A stretch of 64,000 bases of DNA from Deinococcales bacterium (GCA_013298595.1 JAAFIG010000013.1:56886-120885); one strand, 5' to 3'. Positions 34,744-43,873 are shown, counted from the first letter of the stretch. Made by a program: numbers and translations. The notes: generated from the letters alone by a model not told the origin.

Positions 34744-35946
34744 ATGAAGTTTTTTGTGGTTTGTTTTATGGTGCTGATGGGTTCGGCATATGCTTCGCCT
34801 GCCAGTGATTTGGTCAAGCAATACCTCGAGTTTGTTTCGCAATACCATGTGGATGCCGAACAACTCGACTTAGAAGGTTTAAACACTCGAGCCAATCAAA
34901 TGGTACAAGCTCGTTGTGGTAACGATGTTGCTTGCGCTGCTAGTAAAGTCTATGAGGATTTAAAAGCCATGACGAGGGGTTTAGATGCCACCTCGAGTTT
35001 TGTGGCTGAACCAGAATTGCTTAATATTCGTTTGGATCAAGTTGGTGATGCAAGCCTTGACACGCGTTACGCCTTGGGTTTAGAAATTCGTGACAACATT
35101 GTGTACCGTGTGCTGGCTGGTTCGAGTGCCTTTGAAGCTGGTTTTAAACGTGGCGATAAAATACTGGGTATGTCCAGAAAAGGGCAGGTTTGGCAAATTG
35201 CTAACCCTATTTTCCCAGATTCAACAGCAGTGGTTATTCGGCTCGAGCGAGCAGGTCAAGCTTTTGATTTAACTGTGACACCAAGTGCAGGTTTACTTTC
35301 GGGTTTGCTGACACCAGAAGGGCGTTTACTCGAGAATGGTGTTGGTTATATCCGATTGCCTAGTTTTAAAGCGGTTGGTTCGGCGCAAAAATTGCATAAT
35401 TTATTGGCAAATTTGCAAACTCGAGGAATGAATCGTTTGCTGCTCGATTTGCGTTTTAATTCGGGTGGGTATTTAGACGAAACATTGTTGTGTTTGAGTG
35501 CATTTTTTGAAGGCGATATTTTAAAATTACGTTCACGTTTAGGGGCTGTGACATATTCAATTAAAAATGGAATACTCGAGGCAGCGGGTAGTGCTGGTAA
35601 AATTTCGCTTGAGTATCCTAGTCATTTCAAAGGTAAAGTGGTGGTTTTGGTCAATGCCCAAACTGCTAGTGCCGCAGAGGTGTTGGCATTAACTTGGCAG
35701 CGAGCCTCGTATGTGCAATTTATTGGTGAAAATACAGCGGGGCGTTCGCGGTATGCCACATTGCCATTGCGTTTACTTGATGGCAGCGAATTGCGTTTAG
35801 CTGTGGTGCGGCATTTGTATCCTGTGGGCGAACCTTTGCTCGAGCGTTTAACTCCAGATCAAGCAGTTAAAGATAACCTACAAGCTTTAAATACAGGTTC
35901 AGACCCCATTTTAGAAGCAGGTTTGAAATTAATCGAAGCACCATAA
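34744..35946 (+). CDS. S41-family (C-terminal processing) peptidase, catalytic Lys replaced by Arg
   Basis: A 400-residue exported protein: signal peptide 1-17 ('FFVVCFMVLMGSAYA'), helical N-terminal part, PDZ ('VLAGSSAFEAGFKRGDKILG'), then the S41 core ('GVGYIRLPSFKAVGSAQKLH', 'LLLDLRFNSGGYLDETLLCL'). The nucleophile S309 is present in 'NAQTASAAEVLAL'. The general-base Lys, expected 25 residues on, is Arg334 ('ENTAGRSRYA' instead of the usual TFGKG). The enzyme may be inactive or use another base. A MITE-like element begins 2 bp after its stop. Confidence 0.87.
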   Translation: MKFFVVCFMVLMGSAYASPASDLVKQYLEFVSQYHVDAEQLDLEGLNTRANQMVQARCGNDVACAASKVYEDLKAMTRGLDATSSFVAEPELLNIRLDQVGDASLDTRYALGLEIRDNIVYRVLAGSSAFEAGFKRGDKILGMSRKGQVWQIANPIFPDSTAVVIRLERAGQAFDLTVTPSAGLLSGLLTPEGRLLENGVGYIRLPSFKAVGSAQKLHNLLANLQTRGMNRLLLDLRFNSGGYLDETLLCLSAFFEGDILKLRSRLGAVTYSIKNGILEAAGSAGKISLEYPSHFKGKVVVLVNAQTASAAEVLALTWQRASYVQFIGENTAGRSRYATLPLRLLDGSELRLAVVRHLYPVGEPLLERLTPDQAVKDNLQALNTGSDPILEAGLKLIEAP

Positions 35947-35948
35947 TA

Positions 35949-36156
35949 CCAAATTGTGTTAATCAGTCGCGTATTTTGACTGATTAACCGACTAAGCGCG
36001 AACAGCCCGAAGGTGCTGTCTTGTGAGCAAGAAAAGGAGTAGCAACAAAACCAAATTAACGCTTGAAGCGCGAACAGCCCGTAAGGTGCTGTCTTGTGAG
36101 CAAGAACGACAGTTTGACCGCTTTTTGGTCAAACGAGAGTGATTAAGTTAATTTGG
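35949..36156. mobile_element. MITE-like non-autonomous element, 208 bp, with internal repeats and hairpins
   Basis: Imperfect terminal inverted repeats: CCAAATTGTGTTAATCA at 35949-35965 and TGATTAAGTTAATTTGG at 36140-36156 (14 of 17 matching). Inside are two ~40-bp direct repeats (35994-36033 and 36066-36106) sharing AAGCGCGAACAGCCCG and GGTGCTGTCTTGTGAGCAAG, each able to form ACAGC/GCTGT and CTTG/CAAG stems. There are two further hairpins, TTAATCAGTC/GACTGATTAA (35959-35987) and GTTTGACC/GGTCAAAC (36112-36134). It encodes no protein and contains no CTCGAG. ATA on both sides may be a short target duplication. Confidence 0.6.
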
Positions 36157-36210
36157 CATAAGGTAGGCTGGGCTACCCCATTGCAACCTTTTGGCTTTAC
36201 ACTGCGTATT

Positions 36211-36744
36211 ATGGGTATGGAACTCAAGACGCACCAGCAAGAAGTGGTCGAAGTTGTTGTAGCCGATGGTTCACGCGAACATGCCCAAACGCATGAATTA
36301 ATTCAGCAGCGTGCCATGTGGTGTGCAGCGGTTTCGTTGCAACCTATTCCGCTACTTGATACTGCGGTGATTATTCCAACCCATATCAATCTGGTTTTGG
36401 ATATTGGTAAAGTTTATGGTTTTAATATCACCCCGCAGCGGGCTAAAGAAATTGCGCTCGAGTTGGCTGGTACGATGGCGGTCAGTTATGCCACCAGAGT
36501 TGCAACCCGCAGTGCTTTAAAGGTGATTCCAGTGGTTGGTTGGATACTCAATGCACCTCTTGTGTATGCCAGTACTTTTGCTGTCGGAGGACTTGCCGAG
36601 CGGTACTTCCGAGCACGCCGACCAGAATTACCAGCTTTACCTGCAAGCGAACTCAGCCAGAATTTATTTGAACAAGGTAAAAAATTAGCGCAACAACTCG
36701 ATTGGCAAGAGCTGCTGCGCTTAGGACGCAAAAAACAAAATTAA
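36211..36744 (+). CDS. DUF697-family protein
   Basis: About 177 residues. 'MWCAAVSLQPIPLLDTAVII' and 'ALKVIPVVGWILNAPLVYAS' are hydrophobic segments typical of DUF697, a domain often attached to small GTPases; here it stands alone. It probably associates with the membrane. I prefer ATG 36211, with TACACT 7 nt upstream; a GTG at 36139 lies inside the MITE-like element and is unlikely. Its end overlaps the convergent RNase R-like gene by 4 nt. Confidence 0.82.
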   Translation: MGMELKTHQQEVVEVVVADGSREHAQTHELIQQRAMWCAAVSLQPIPLLDTAVIIPTHINLVLDIGKVYGFNITPQRAKEIALELAGTMAVSYATRVATRSALKVIPVVGWILNAPLVYASTFAVGGLAERYFRARRPELPALPASELSQNLFEQGKKLAQQLDWQELLRLGRKKQN

Positions 36745-39700
36745 GCGGCTGGTGGTTTATGACGTTGCGGACGGCGCTTAGGGCGACGATTGGCATCACC
36801 AGCAACCACTGCATCGCTCGAGGGCGCAGATGGTGCTGGGCTATGCTGAGCGCGGTTAGCGTTTCGCTCGAGGGCTTGTAATTGGCGTTGACGCAACTGT
36901 TCGATTCTCGAGTTGCGACTGAGATCTGGTTGGGCAGTTGTTGGTGGTGTGGTTGGGGTTACTGCTGCAGCGACTGGGTTGTTTGTGCGTTGCTGTTGTG
37001 GGTGCGGACGGCGAGGTTGGTGCTGACCCTGTGGTCGTTGTCCTCGAGGATCTGGGCTTCGAGCAGGACGGGTATCCTGATGCCGTGGTTGATGTGGACG
37101 GTGGGTATTGGTGCGTGGTGTTACTTCAAATTCGGGGTTATCACCCTCGAGTTCGGCAAATTTTTCTCGGCTCCATTCACCAAAGTACAATTTACGAGCG
37201 GTAATTCGTACAGGTCTTGGGTATTCAGCTCGGGGGCGGTTGCCAAGCACCACGACTCCGCGACGGGTAGGGCTTTTACCCACTGTGGTTTTGCTGCCAG
37301 CAACGGCATTGGCAGTTGAAGCGCCTGGTTTACGGCGGCGCAATCTGGTCATGTTTGACTCCTTCTGATAGAGACACAAACGTGCCTCTCGGGTGGCAGG
37401 ACGAGTGCTTTCAACAACCACTCGAACGATACTGCCAAGTTTGAAAACCCTTCCTAAACGGGTTTTCCATTGATTCGGTGAATAGGTTACTTCTTCACCG
37501 AGGTCTTCGACCAATAAGCGTCCAATTGCGCCTTGCTCGAGAACCAATTCTAAGGCAAATTGATCGATGCCAATCACCACACCGCGCATTGGAATGTGAA
37601 GCGGTAAGGTTTTGATCATTTCAAACTGCTCGAGGCTGGTGGCTGCGTGAACAGCGCGTTGCTCGAGCAGTTCTAATGGCTTTGTCAGTGTGGGCAAACT
37701 GGTTTTGAGGTGCTCGCGTTTGCGTTGCGATAATTTTGTGGCACACCAACCAAGGATTCGTACATTGAGAAAATCGGCAGCTAAACCCAGTGGTTGCTCG
37801 AGACAGAATTGTTGGTTGCCTTCGGTACTTTCGGCTGCGAGTAATTTGCTTTTTTCGGTTAAACGGGTTTTCAGGGTTTGAACCACTAAACTGTTTTGAT
37901 CAAAGCCACTCGAGCGTTCTAGCGCCGAGGGTAATTCAAAACTGGTGTTACCTGGTGTGCGGTACAAGGCGGTGATTTCTGCGCCACTAATCAGTGTGGC
38001 AGATAAATGATTGGCTAAGTTGAGGGTGCGTTCGACTCCACCGATTTGCATAAATAAATCGCGTTCGGTTTGGTTGGCTCCGCTGAGGGTAGCGGCAATA
38101 CTAATCACACTTGGGCGTACCACATAATTGACCACACCACCATCAGCTGTGGTTTCTATCAGAACCGATAAAGCAAGGCGTTCAGTGTTTGTCTCAAAAC
38201 GCAGTTGTGCTAGTAATACCTCTGGTAAAATGGATAGGGTTTCGCCACGCAGATTCACGTGAGCACCACGCTCGAGAATGGCGGCTTCTAAAGCGGTATT
38301 TTCGTCTATCCAGTAGCCAGCATCGGCATAATGGACTGCTAACAAAACATTGCCATTACCAAGTGGTTCGATTTGTACAGCAAGCTCGAGTCCTGGTAGG
38401 GCAAAGACTCGTTTGGCACGTAAATCAATCCGACCTTTGAGGTCTTTAGCGGTGATTGTGCCGAGTTTACTGGCTTCGCTTAGGGCTGCACTCGAGAATG
38501 GATTGGGCAGTTCAAGTCGAGCGATTAAAGCGGCTCTTTCGGCATTTAAACTGGCAGAATCACCAAGGATTTCACGAACTCGAGCCACAGCTTCGTCTTC
38601 GCCTGTGTCTTCTGGGTACAGCACATCAGCAAGGATTCGTGTGCCACTGGCAAGTAAAGCAGTGCTATCAAGCACCACACTTGGTAGGTTGGCTTGGTCT
38701 GGTCGTAAGACCGCATAGCCTCGTTGGTACTCGAGGGTGCCTGTCATGGTGTTGCGAACGCGTTCGAGAACCCGAATAACTTCGCCTTCGCTATGCCCAT
38801 TGCGGCGTAATTCTCGAGCTACAACTCGGTCGCCACTCCAAGCAAATAACAAGGCATTGGCTGGGATCAACATTGGGCGTAAACCAGGGGTTTCTGGTGT
38901 AAACCAACCACTGTTATCTTGGCGAATCTCGAGTTTACCAACCACAGCAGTCAGTTCTCGAGTGGCTTGGAAGGTGCCTTTGCGGATTGAACTGAGATAC
39001 CCTATTTGCTCGAGTTCGATTAATGCCTCTTCAATACCTTTGCGTCCGCCTAAACGGTTTTGTAAGACATCATCAAGTTCGGCGCTGAGTTCGCGGCTAT
39101 TAAAGCCATTGTTATTGGCACGGAAATACTCGAGGACTGCCTCGAGTGGGTTATGTAGAGCGCCTTGATGCGAGAAGACATGTTCTCGAGCTTCGCGGCG
39201 TAATCGCACCAGTTTCTTAGCAGCTGGGGCTTCAGGGATGATTTCTAGTGTTTCAGGATTGATTTGGGTTATTGGTTCTGTTGGTTCGGCAAACCCTTCG
39301 TCCTCGAGTTGTATGGCTGTTTCGGGTTCTGGTGTTTTACTATTTTTACCACGAACTCGAGCTTTGGGTTTTTCAACAGTTTCGGTCACAACAGCTTTTT
39401 TACGGGTTTTTACAGGTTTCTCGAGCTGAAGTACTTCGGTTGGTTTTTTAAGCGGAGGTACTTCGCTTGGCGTGCTTGTTTCTGGAATAGGTTCGACAGG
39501 AGCGCCTAATTCTAACGGGACATCAGCTTCAGAACTTGGTAATTGTTTTTTTGGTCGTCCTTTGGCTTTGGGTTTCACTATTTCAGGGGCAACCACAGCA
39601 ACTGGTTCGAGCAAAGGCTGGACGACATCTGTTTCGTTAACGATTTTGCGACGACGACCTCGAGCGGCAGGAGCGCTCAGCTCGGCTGGATTTTCGATAA

Positions 39701-39770
39701 CCACTTCTGTGGGCGGGATTTCGGCTTTGGGATTACGACGTAAACGGGGAGTACGAATTGACGTGCTAAT
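36741..39770 (-). CDS. RNase R/RNase II-like protein with a degenerate active site and long low-complexity tails
   Basis: About 1010 residues. 1-185: Pro/Glu/Lys-rich, disordered. About 190-260: RNase R-type winged helix ('GFNSRELSAELDDVLQNRLG'). Then cold-shock domains ('LEIRQDNSGWFTPETPGLRP') and a full RNB fold (about 440-680), an S1 domain (about 725-775, 'MRGVVIGIDQFALELVL') and an Arg/Pro/Gln-rich tail. The catalytic DPxxARDFDDA block is shortened to 'RVFALPGLELAVQIE' (near residue 450) with all four Asp gone, and 'SPIRRYADL' reads 'QPLGLAADF' (near 656). It is thus probably an RNA-binding pseudo-exonuclease. The best start is ATT 39770, 5 nt after AGGAG; TTG 39866 is the alternative. 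Confidence 0.85.
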   Translation of the reverse strand: MSTSIRTPRLRRNPKAEIPPTEVVIENPAELSAPAARGRRRKIVNETDVVQPLLEPVAVVAPEIVKPKAKGRPKKQLPSSEADVPLELGAPVEPIPETSTPSEVPPLKKPTEVLQLEKPVKTRKKAVVTETVEKPKARVRGKNSKTPEPETAIQLEDEGFAEPTEPITQINPETLEIIPEAPAAKKLVRLRREAREHVFSHQGALHNPLEAVLEYFRANNNGFNSRELSAELDDVLQNRLGGRKGIEEALIELEQIGYLSSIRKGTFQATRELTAVVGKLEIRQDNSGWFTPETPGLRPMLIPANALLFAWSGDRVVARELRRNGHSEGEVIRVLERVRNTMTGTLEYQRGYAVLRPDQANLPSVVLDSTALLASGTRILADVLYPEDTGEDEAVARVREILGDSASLNAERAALIARLELPNPFSSAALSEASKLGTITAKDLKGRIDLRAKRVFALPGLELAVQIEPLGNGNVLLAVHYADAGYWIDENTALEAAILERGAHVNLRGETLSILPEVLLAQLRFETNTERLALSVLIETTADGGVVNYVVRPSVISIAATLSGANQTERDLFMQIGGVERTLNLANHLSATLISGAEITALYRTPGNTSFELPSALERSSGFDQNSLVVQTLKTRLTEKSKLLAAESTEGNQQFCLEQPLGLAADFLNVRILGWCATKLSQRKREHLKTSLPTLTKPLELLEQRAVHAATSLEQFEMIKTLPLHIPMRGVVIGIDQFALELVLEQGAIGRLLVEDLGEEVTYSPNQWKTRLGRVFKLGSIVRVVVESTRPATREARLCLYQKESNMTRLRRRKPGASTANAVAGSKTTVGKSPTRRGVVVLGNRPRAEYPRPVRITARKLYFGEWSREKFAELEGDNPEFEVTPRTNTHRPHQPRHQDTRPARSPDPRGQRPQGQHQPRRPHPQQQRTNNPVAAAVTPTTPPTTAQPDLSRNSRIEQLRQRQLQALERNANRAQHSPAPSAPSSDAVVAGDANRRPKRRPQRHKPPAA

Positions 39771-39906
39771 GATGACTCCTATCGCATCACACGGGTTAGC
39801 CTCGAGAACATGGTTCGCGTAGCGCATAACCTCGATGCGCGGTATTTTTTTCGGTGTTCGCAACAATAGCCTTTGAAGCTATGCAACACCAACGATTTTG
39901 AGTATA
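39771..39906 (-). promoter_or_regulatory. Structured 5' leader and -10 box of the RNase R-like gene
   Basis: On the minus strand a TATACT box (39906-39901) is followed by about 130 nt of leader. It holds a two-part hairpin GGTGTT…ATAGC/GCTAT…AACACC (39890-39853), an A-rich linker, a second hairpin GCGCAT/ATGCGC (39840-39822) and then AGGAG at 39780-39776. The layout recalls leaders through which RNases control their own mRNA, which is inference. A weak TTGCTC -35 lies 19 bp upstream. Confidence 0.5.
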
Positions 39907-39919
39907 GCACAAAAGCCCT

Positions 39920-40321
39920 TTACTCGAGCAAATCTCGCAAATACTGTGGCACAGGAATGGCTCGTTTCTCAAAATCAGTGGCAATATGTTCAGTTGAACC
40001 TTCAGCAATCAGCGATTGATCGCTGGCTCGTTCGATGGCGTATTCAAAGCGAATTAACCGAGATTTTAGCAAGCCAACGCGGGTGGTTAAGAGCAATTCA
40101 TCATCAAAAAAGGCAGGTCGGCGATACTTGACTGCCACACCACTGACCACCAAAAGCACACCACGCTTCTCGACTTCGCGGTAGGGCAACCCCAGCGAAG
40201 TCATAAAATCCACGCGTCCCATCTCGAGCCAAATCACATAATTGCTGTGATGCGCGATTCCCATAGCATCGGTCTCGGCATATCTGACCTTGAATCGGGT
40301 TTGTGATTGTTTAACAAACAT
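39920..40321 (-). CDS. 4-hydroxybenzoyl-CoA-thioesterase-family (YbgC/FadM-like) acyl-CoA thioesterase
   Basis: A 133-residue hot-dog-fold thioesterase. 'VRYAETDAMGIAHHSNYVIW' carries the catalytic Asp and the HxxY segment of the family, and 'VAVKYRRPAFFDDELLL' is the second conserved strand. It hydrolyses short or medium acyl-CoA esters in the cytoplasm. I start at ATG 40321; nine codons further upstream overlap the divergent promoter region. Confidence 0.9.
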   Translation of the reverse strand: MFVKQSQTRFKVRYAETDAMGIAHHSNYVIWLEMGRVDFMTSLGLPYREVEKRGVLLVVSGVAVKYRRPAFFDDELLLTTRVGLLKSRLIRFEYAIERASDQSLIAEGSTEHIATDFEKRAIPVPQYLRDLLE

Positions 40322-40388
40322 ATAAGAGTAGCATACAAAATTTTGCAATCCTCGCAGGTCATGCCATAATCGCGTCAGAGGTTACATT

Positions 40389-41186
40389 GTGCTGAGAGGA
40401 AATATCGCTGATTTCCCATTAGTGGGTATTTTACAAATGTTGCAACGCGATAATCGGAGCGGAACGATACGCTTTGATTATGCCCAAGGAGCCACAATTG
40501 GTGTGCTCAGCGGCAGGGTGGTTCATGCTTTTTACGCACCATCTAAAGGTGAGCGAGCACTGAGTTTAATCTCGAGTATTCAAACTTCTTCATTTGAATT
40601 CCATGCCGATCATCTGCCAATCGAAGAAAGTATAGATCGTCCTGCTCAAATTCTCATGATGGAAATCCACCGAGAAGCTTCCGAATGGCGGAATTTGCGT
40701 TCGAGATTACGTAACTGGACATTAGCTCCAATTTGGGCAACGTCTGTACCAAGTAGCGAAAACCCTGAACGGCTCGAGGTGATTGGTTTAATCGATGGTC
40801 AACGTAGTATCGAAGATATTTTGCATCAAAGCGATTTACCTCCGCGCCGAGCGGCTGAATTACTGATTGAATTTGCCAACGAACAATTGATTCATATGGG
40901 CAGTGCCAGCCAGATTACCCAACCACTCGAGTTGATGGTTTTACCAATTTATGCCCCTGATGAAACCACCATATTTGTAGACCAAACTTTGTATACATCA
41001 TGGAAAACTATTTATGGTACGGTACTTGCCACATTATTTGGGGCGAAAGGTGAACGTCAAACTTTTCGGGTCAAAGGGCGCGATAACATTCTTGGTAGGG
41101 TGCAAATTGCCGAAACTGCCATGCGAAAACTCAAATTAACCCGAGGCGTTAAGGTTACCATCGTGCCATCGGGCGGTACACGTTAA
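40389..41186 (+). CDS. DUF4388-domain protein
   Basis: A 265-residue cytoplasmic protein. The N-terminal DUF4388 domain ('GNIADFPLVGILQMLQRDNR', 'IGVLSGRVVHAFYAP', 'ALSLISSIQTSSFEF') is followed by a helical region ('DGQRSIEDILHQSDLPPRRA') of winged-helix character and a beta-rich tail. DUF4388 modules accompany two-component and gliding/polarity regulators. The start is GTG 40389 with AGAGG 7 nt upstream. A second DUF4388 protein lies at 18.8 kb. Confidence 0.83.
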   Translation: MLRGNIADFPLVGILQMLQRDNRSGTIRFDYAQGATIGVLSGRVVHAFYAPSKGERALSLISSIQTSSFEFHADHLPIEESIDRPAQILMMEIHREASEWRNLRSRLRNWTLAPIWATSVPSSENPERLEVIGLIDGQRSIEDILHQSDLPPRRAAELLIEFANEQLIHMGSASQITQPLELMVLPIYAPDETTIFVDQTLYTSWKTIYGTVLATLFGAKGERQTFRVKGRDNILGRVQIAETAMRKLKLTRGVKVTIVPSGGTR

Positions 41187-41228
41187 TAAATCCTGCACGC
41201 TGCACCAATTTCCGTTACAGTAATAACT

Positions 41229-42674
41229 ATGAACTTAGACTTGATTCGCTCGCTGATCCTGATTGTGCCATTATTGATCGCAGCTATTTTGTACACCGTC
41301 ATCAGCGGTGGTATCCAATTTGCTAAATTACCACTGATATTTTCCGAAACCCTAGGCGCAATCCGCGAACGACACTTTGGCTCGAGCGGACAAATCAGCG
41401 CCTATCAAGCCACCATGATTGCTCTGTGTGGCACTGTTGGCACAGGCAGTATTGTTGGCATTACAGGTGGTATTTTGCTTGGTGGACCTGGCACAATTTT
41501 ATGGCTTTGGGTTTTTGGTGTTCTGGCCATGGCATTAAAGTACGGCGAAGTCACGCTGGCGCAACACCTAAGACGGATTTATAACGACGGCAGTATTCTT
41601 GGTGGACCCTTTTTGTACATTGCTCGAGGTGTGATGCCAAATACTTTTGCCAAGTTCCTTGGTGCGATTTTTGCAGTACTATCCATTATTGCTGCTTTTG
41701 CAATTGGTAATTTAGCACAAATTTCAGGAGCCACCACCGCACTTGAAGCCAGTTTTGATTTACGCCCAGTATTCACCAGTTTGTTACTTGCCATTGTGGT
41801 TCTGGTAATTATCGGTGGTGGGGCAACACGTGTCGCTCGAGTCGCTCAAGTGTTATTTCCACTTATGCTGGCTATTTACACTATTTTGGTACTTGGTTTG
41901 ATTATTAAAAATATTGCTGTGTTACCCAGTGCACTTTCGAGTATTTTCATAGGTGCTTTTTCCTTAAAATCAGCCGTCGCTGGCGGTGGAACTTTTGCTA
42001 TTATCAGCGTTATTTCTCAAGGGTTTGCCCGCAGTATTTTTGCTACCAATGCAGGGCTTGGTGTCTCGAGTATTGCCCATGCTCAGGCGCAAGTGGATCA
42101 TCCTGTAAGACAAGGTTTTTGGGGAGTGGTCGAAGTGTTTGTTGCTTTAATGATTTCAACCTTAACAGCTGTTGCAGTGTTAACTGTGCCTGCTGTTTGG
42201 CAAGGTATGCAAGAAGCTATTCCTGCTGAAACAATCACCAGTGCTTTTCGTTCCCTCGGGCAAGTTGGCACGACTTTCAACGATCAATTTGCCAGTTTGG
42301 GAACAGGTACACTCGCGGTTGTAATCACATTATTTGCAGTGGCTACAACTATTGCTTGGGCATTTTATGCCGAGGAAGCTTTAGGGCATTTATTTGGTGA
42401 TGGAATGCGTTGGACATTGCGTTTAATCTGGGTGGGTATGGTGTTCTTAGCACCATTTATTGTTGTTGAATACACTTCATTTGTTGTCAGTGCCGAATTT
42501 TTACTGGCAATCATGTCTATTCCAAATATTGTTGCGCTTTTTATTCTCATGCCAACCGTGCAAAACTTAACTCGAGGTTTTTTTAGAGGCGAGCCGTACC
42601 AAGCACCAGATATGCCAAACCAACGAACCACTTCTTTGGACGCATATGACAGCATGGAATTTAATCTCGAGTAA
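41229..42674 (+). CDS. Alanine/glycine:sodium symporter (AGCS family)
   Basis: A 481-residue membrane protein with about 11 helices. The family signature is visible in 'MIALCGTVGTGSIVGITGGI' and 'GPGTILWLWVFGVLAMALKY', and 'NAGLGVSSIAHAQAQVDHPV' is the second conserved block. It imports alanine or glycine with Na+ (or H+). TACAGT ends 7 nt before the ATG, so it is probably leaderless. Monocistronic. Confidence 0.93.
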   Translation: MNLDLIRSLILIVPLLIAAILYTVISGGIQFAKLPLIFSETLGAIRERHFGSSGQISAYQATMIALCGTVGTGSIVGITGGILLGGPGTILWLWVFGVLAMALKYGEVTLAQHLRRIYNDGSILGGPFLYIARGVMPNTFAKFLGAIFAVLSIIAAFAIGNLAQISGATTALEASFDLRPVFTSLLLAIVVLVIIGGGATRVARVAQVLFPLMLAIYTILVLGLIIKNIAVLPSALSSIFIGAFSLKSAVAGGGTFAIISVISQGFARSIFATNAGLGVSSIAHAQAQVDHPVRQGFWGVVEVFVALMISTLTAVAVLTVPAVWQGMQEAIPAETITSAFRSLGQVGTTFNDQFASLGTGTLAVVITLFAVATTIAWAFYAEEALGHLFGDGMRWTLRLIWVGMVFLAPFIVVEYTSFVVSAEFLLAIMSIPNIVALFILMPTVQNLTRGFFRGEPYQAPDMPNQRTTSLDAYDSMEFNLE

Positions 42675-42753
42675 AGCCCAACTCATGATCTCACATTTGC
42701 TTACGGCATCATATTGATATGCCTTACGGCTCGAGACAATCAAGAGGAAAGAA

Positions 42754-43872
42754 TTGATGAAAAAAGTTGTTGTCGCCTTTGGAACCCGTCCCGAAGCCAT
42801 CAAAATGGCACCTGTGATCTTTGGTTTACGCCAACAACCTGGTCTCGAGACCATTGTGCTTTCGACGGGTCAACACAAAGAACAATTACTTGATGGCTTA
42901 CGGATTTTTGGTATCACCCCAGATATTGACCTTGAAGTCATGACTGATCGGCAAACCTTACCGATTTTAATGGGTAAAATTGTGCCGTTAGCTGCCGAGA
43001 AATTACGTGAATTAAAAGCCGATTATGTGCTGGTACATGGCGATACCCTGACCAGTTTTGCTGTTTGTTTAGCTGCGTTTTTTGAACGCATTCCTGTTGG
43101 GCATGTTGAAGCGGGCTTACGCAGTTTTAACATGGCAGAACCATTCCCAGAAGAAGCCAATCGGCGTTTAACCGATGTGCTGACTGACCTTGATTTACCA
43201 CCAACTCGAGGTAATGCCGAAAATATTTTACGCGAAGCCAAAATTAACCCCAATATTGTGGTCACAGGTCAAACCGAAGTGGATGCCGTGTTATATGCCA
43301 GCACTCGAGGAACATTGCCAAAAATCCCCACAGACAAACGAATTGTTACCATGACCATGCACCGCCGCGAAAACCTGCCATTTATGACAGACATTGCCAA
43401 AGCAATTGCCAAAGTTGCTTTGGCACACCCAGAATGTCACTTTGTTTACCCTGTCCATCTCAACCCAGCAGTGCGCGAAGCTGTTTACCCAAGTTTGCAA
43501 CCCTTAGAAAATTGTAGTTTACTCGAGCCACTGGATTTTGGCAGTATGGCTGCTCTGATGAAAGCCTCGAGCCTGATTGTCACAGACAGCGGTGGCTTAC
43601 AAGAAGGTGGAGCAACCCTAGGTGTACCAGTGGTTGTGTTACGAAACGTCACAGAACGCCCAGAGGGATTAACGGTTAATGCTCTGAAACTGGCGGGTAC
43701 AGACCCAGAAACAGTTTTTGAAATCATTCATACGTTGCTCTCGAGCGACGAAGAGTTAAGCAAAATGCAAAACCGACCAAATCCGTATGGTGATGGACAT
43801 GCGGGGATCCGCTGCGCTCAAGCGGTGGCATGGCGTTTAGGCTTAGCCGAACGACCAAAAGATTGGCAGTAA
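42754..43872 (+). CDS. wecB: UDP-N-acetylglucosamine 2-epimerase (non-hydrolysing)
   Basis: A 372-residue GT-B-fold enzyme converting UDP-GlcNAc to UDP-ManNAc for cell-surface polysaccharide. It has '[20 protein letters not shown]', '[20 protein letters not shown]', '[12 protein letters not shown]' and the UDP-binding '[20 protein letters not shown]'. SD AGAGGAAAG precedes the ATG. No other envelope-sugar genes are adjacent. Confidence 0.95.
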   Translation: MMKKVVVAFGTRPEAIKMAPVIFGLRQQPGLETIVLSTGQHKEQLLDGLRIFGITPDIDLEVMTDRQTLPILMGKIVPLAAEKLRELKADYVLVHGDTLTSFAVCLAAFFERIPVGHVEAGLRSFNMAEPFPEEANRRLTDVLTDLDLPPTRGNAENILREAKINPNIVVTGQTEVDAVLYASTRGTLPKIPTDKRIVTMTMHRRENLPFMTDIAKAIAKVALAHPECHFVYPVHLNPAVREAVYPSLQPLENCSLLEPLDFGSMAALMKASSLIVTDSGGLQEGGATLGVPVVVLRNVTERPEGLTVNALKLAGTDPETVFEIIHTLLSSDEELSKMQNRPNPYGDGHAGIRCAQAVAWRLGLAERPKDWQ

Positions 43873-43873
43873 A

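Noticed and set aside
35994-36106. The two ~40-bp direct repeats as a minimal CRISPR array
   Set aside because: Only two copies, with a length difference of one base, a 32-bp AT-rich interval, no cas genes, and they sit inside inverted repeats.
38737-39168. 143-codon plus-strand frame, one of several inside the RNase R-like gene
   Set aside because: The opposite strand carries recognisable winged-helix and cold-shock sequence; the plus frame is Ser/Arg-rich antisense of it.
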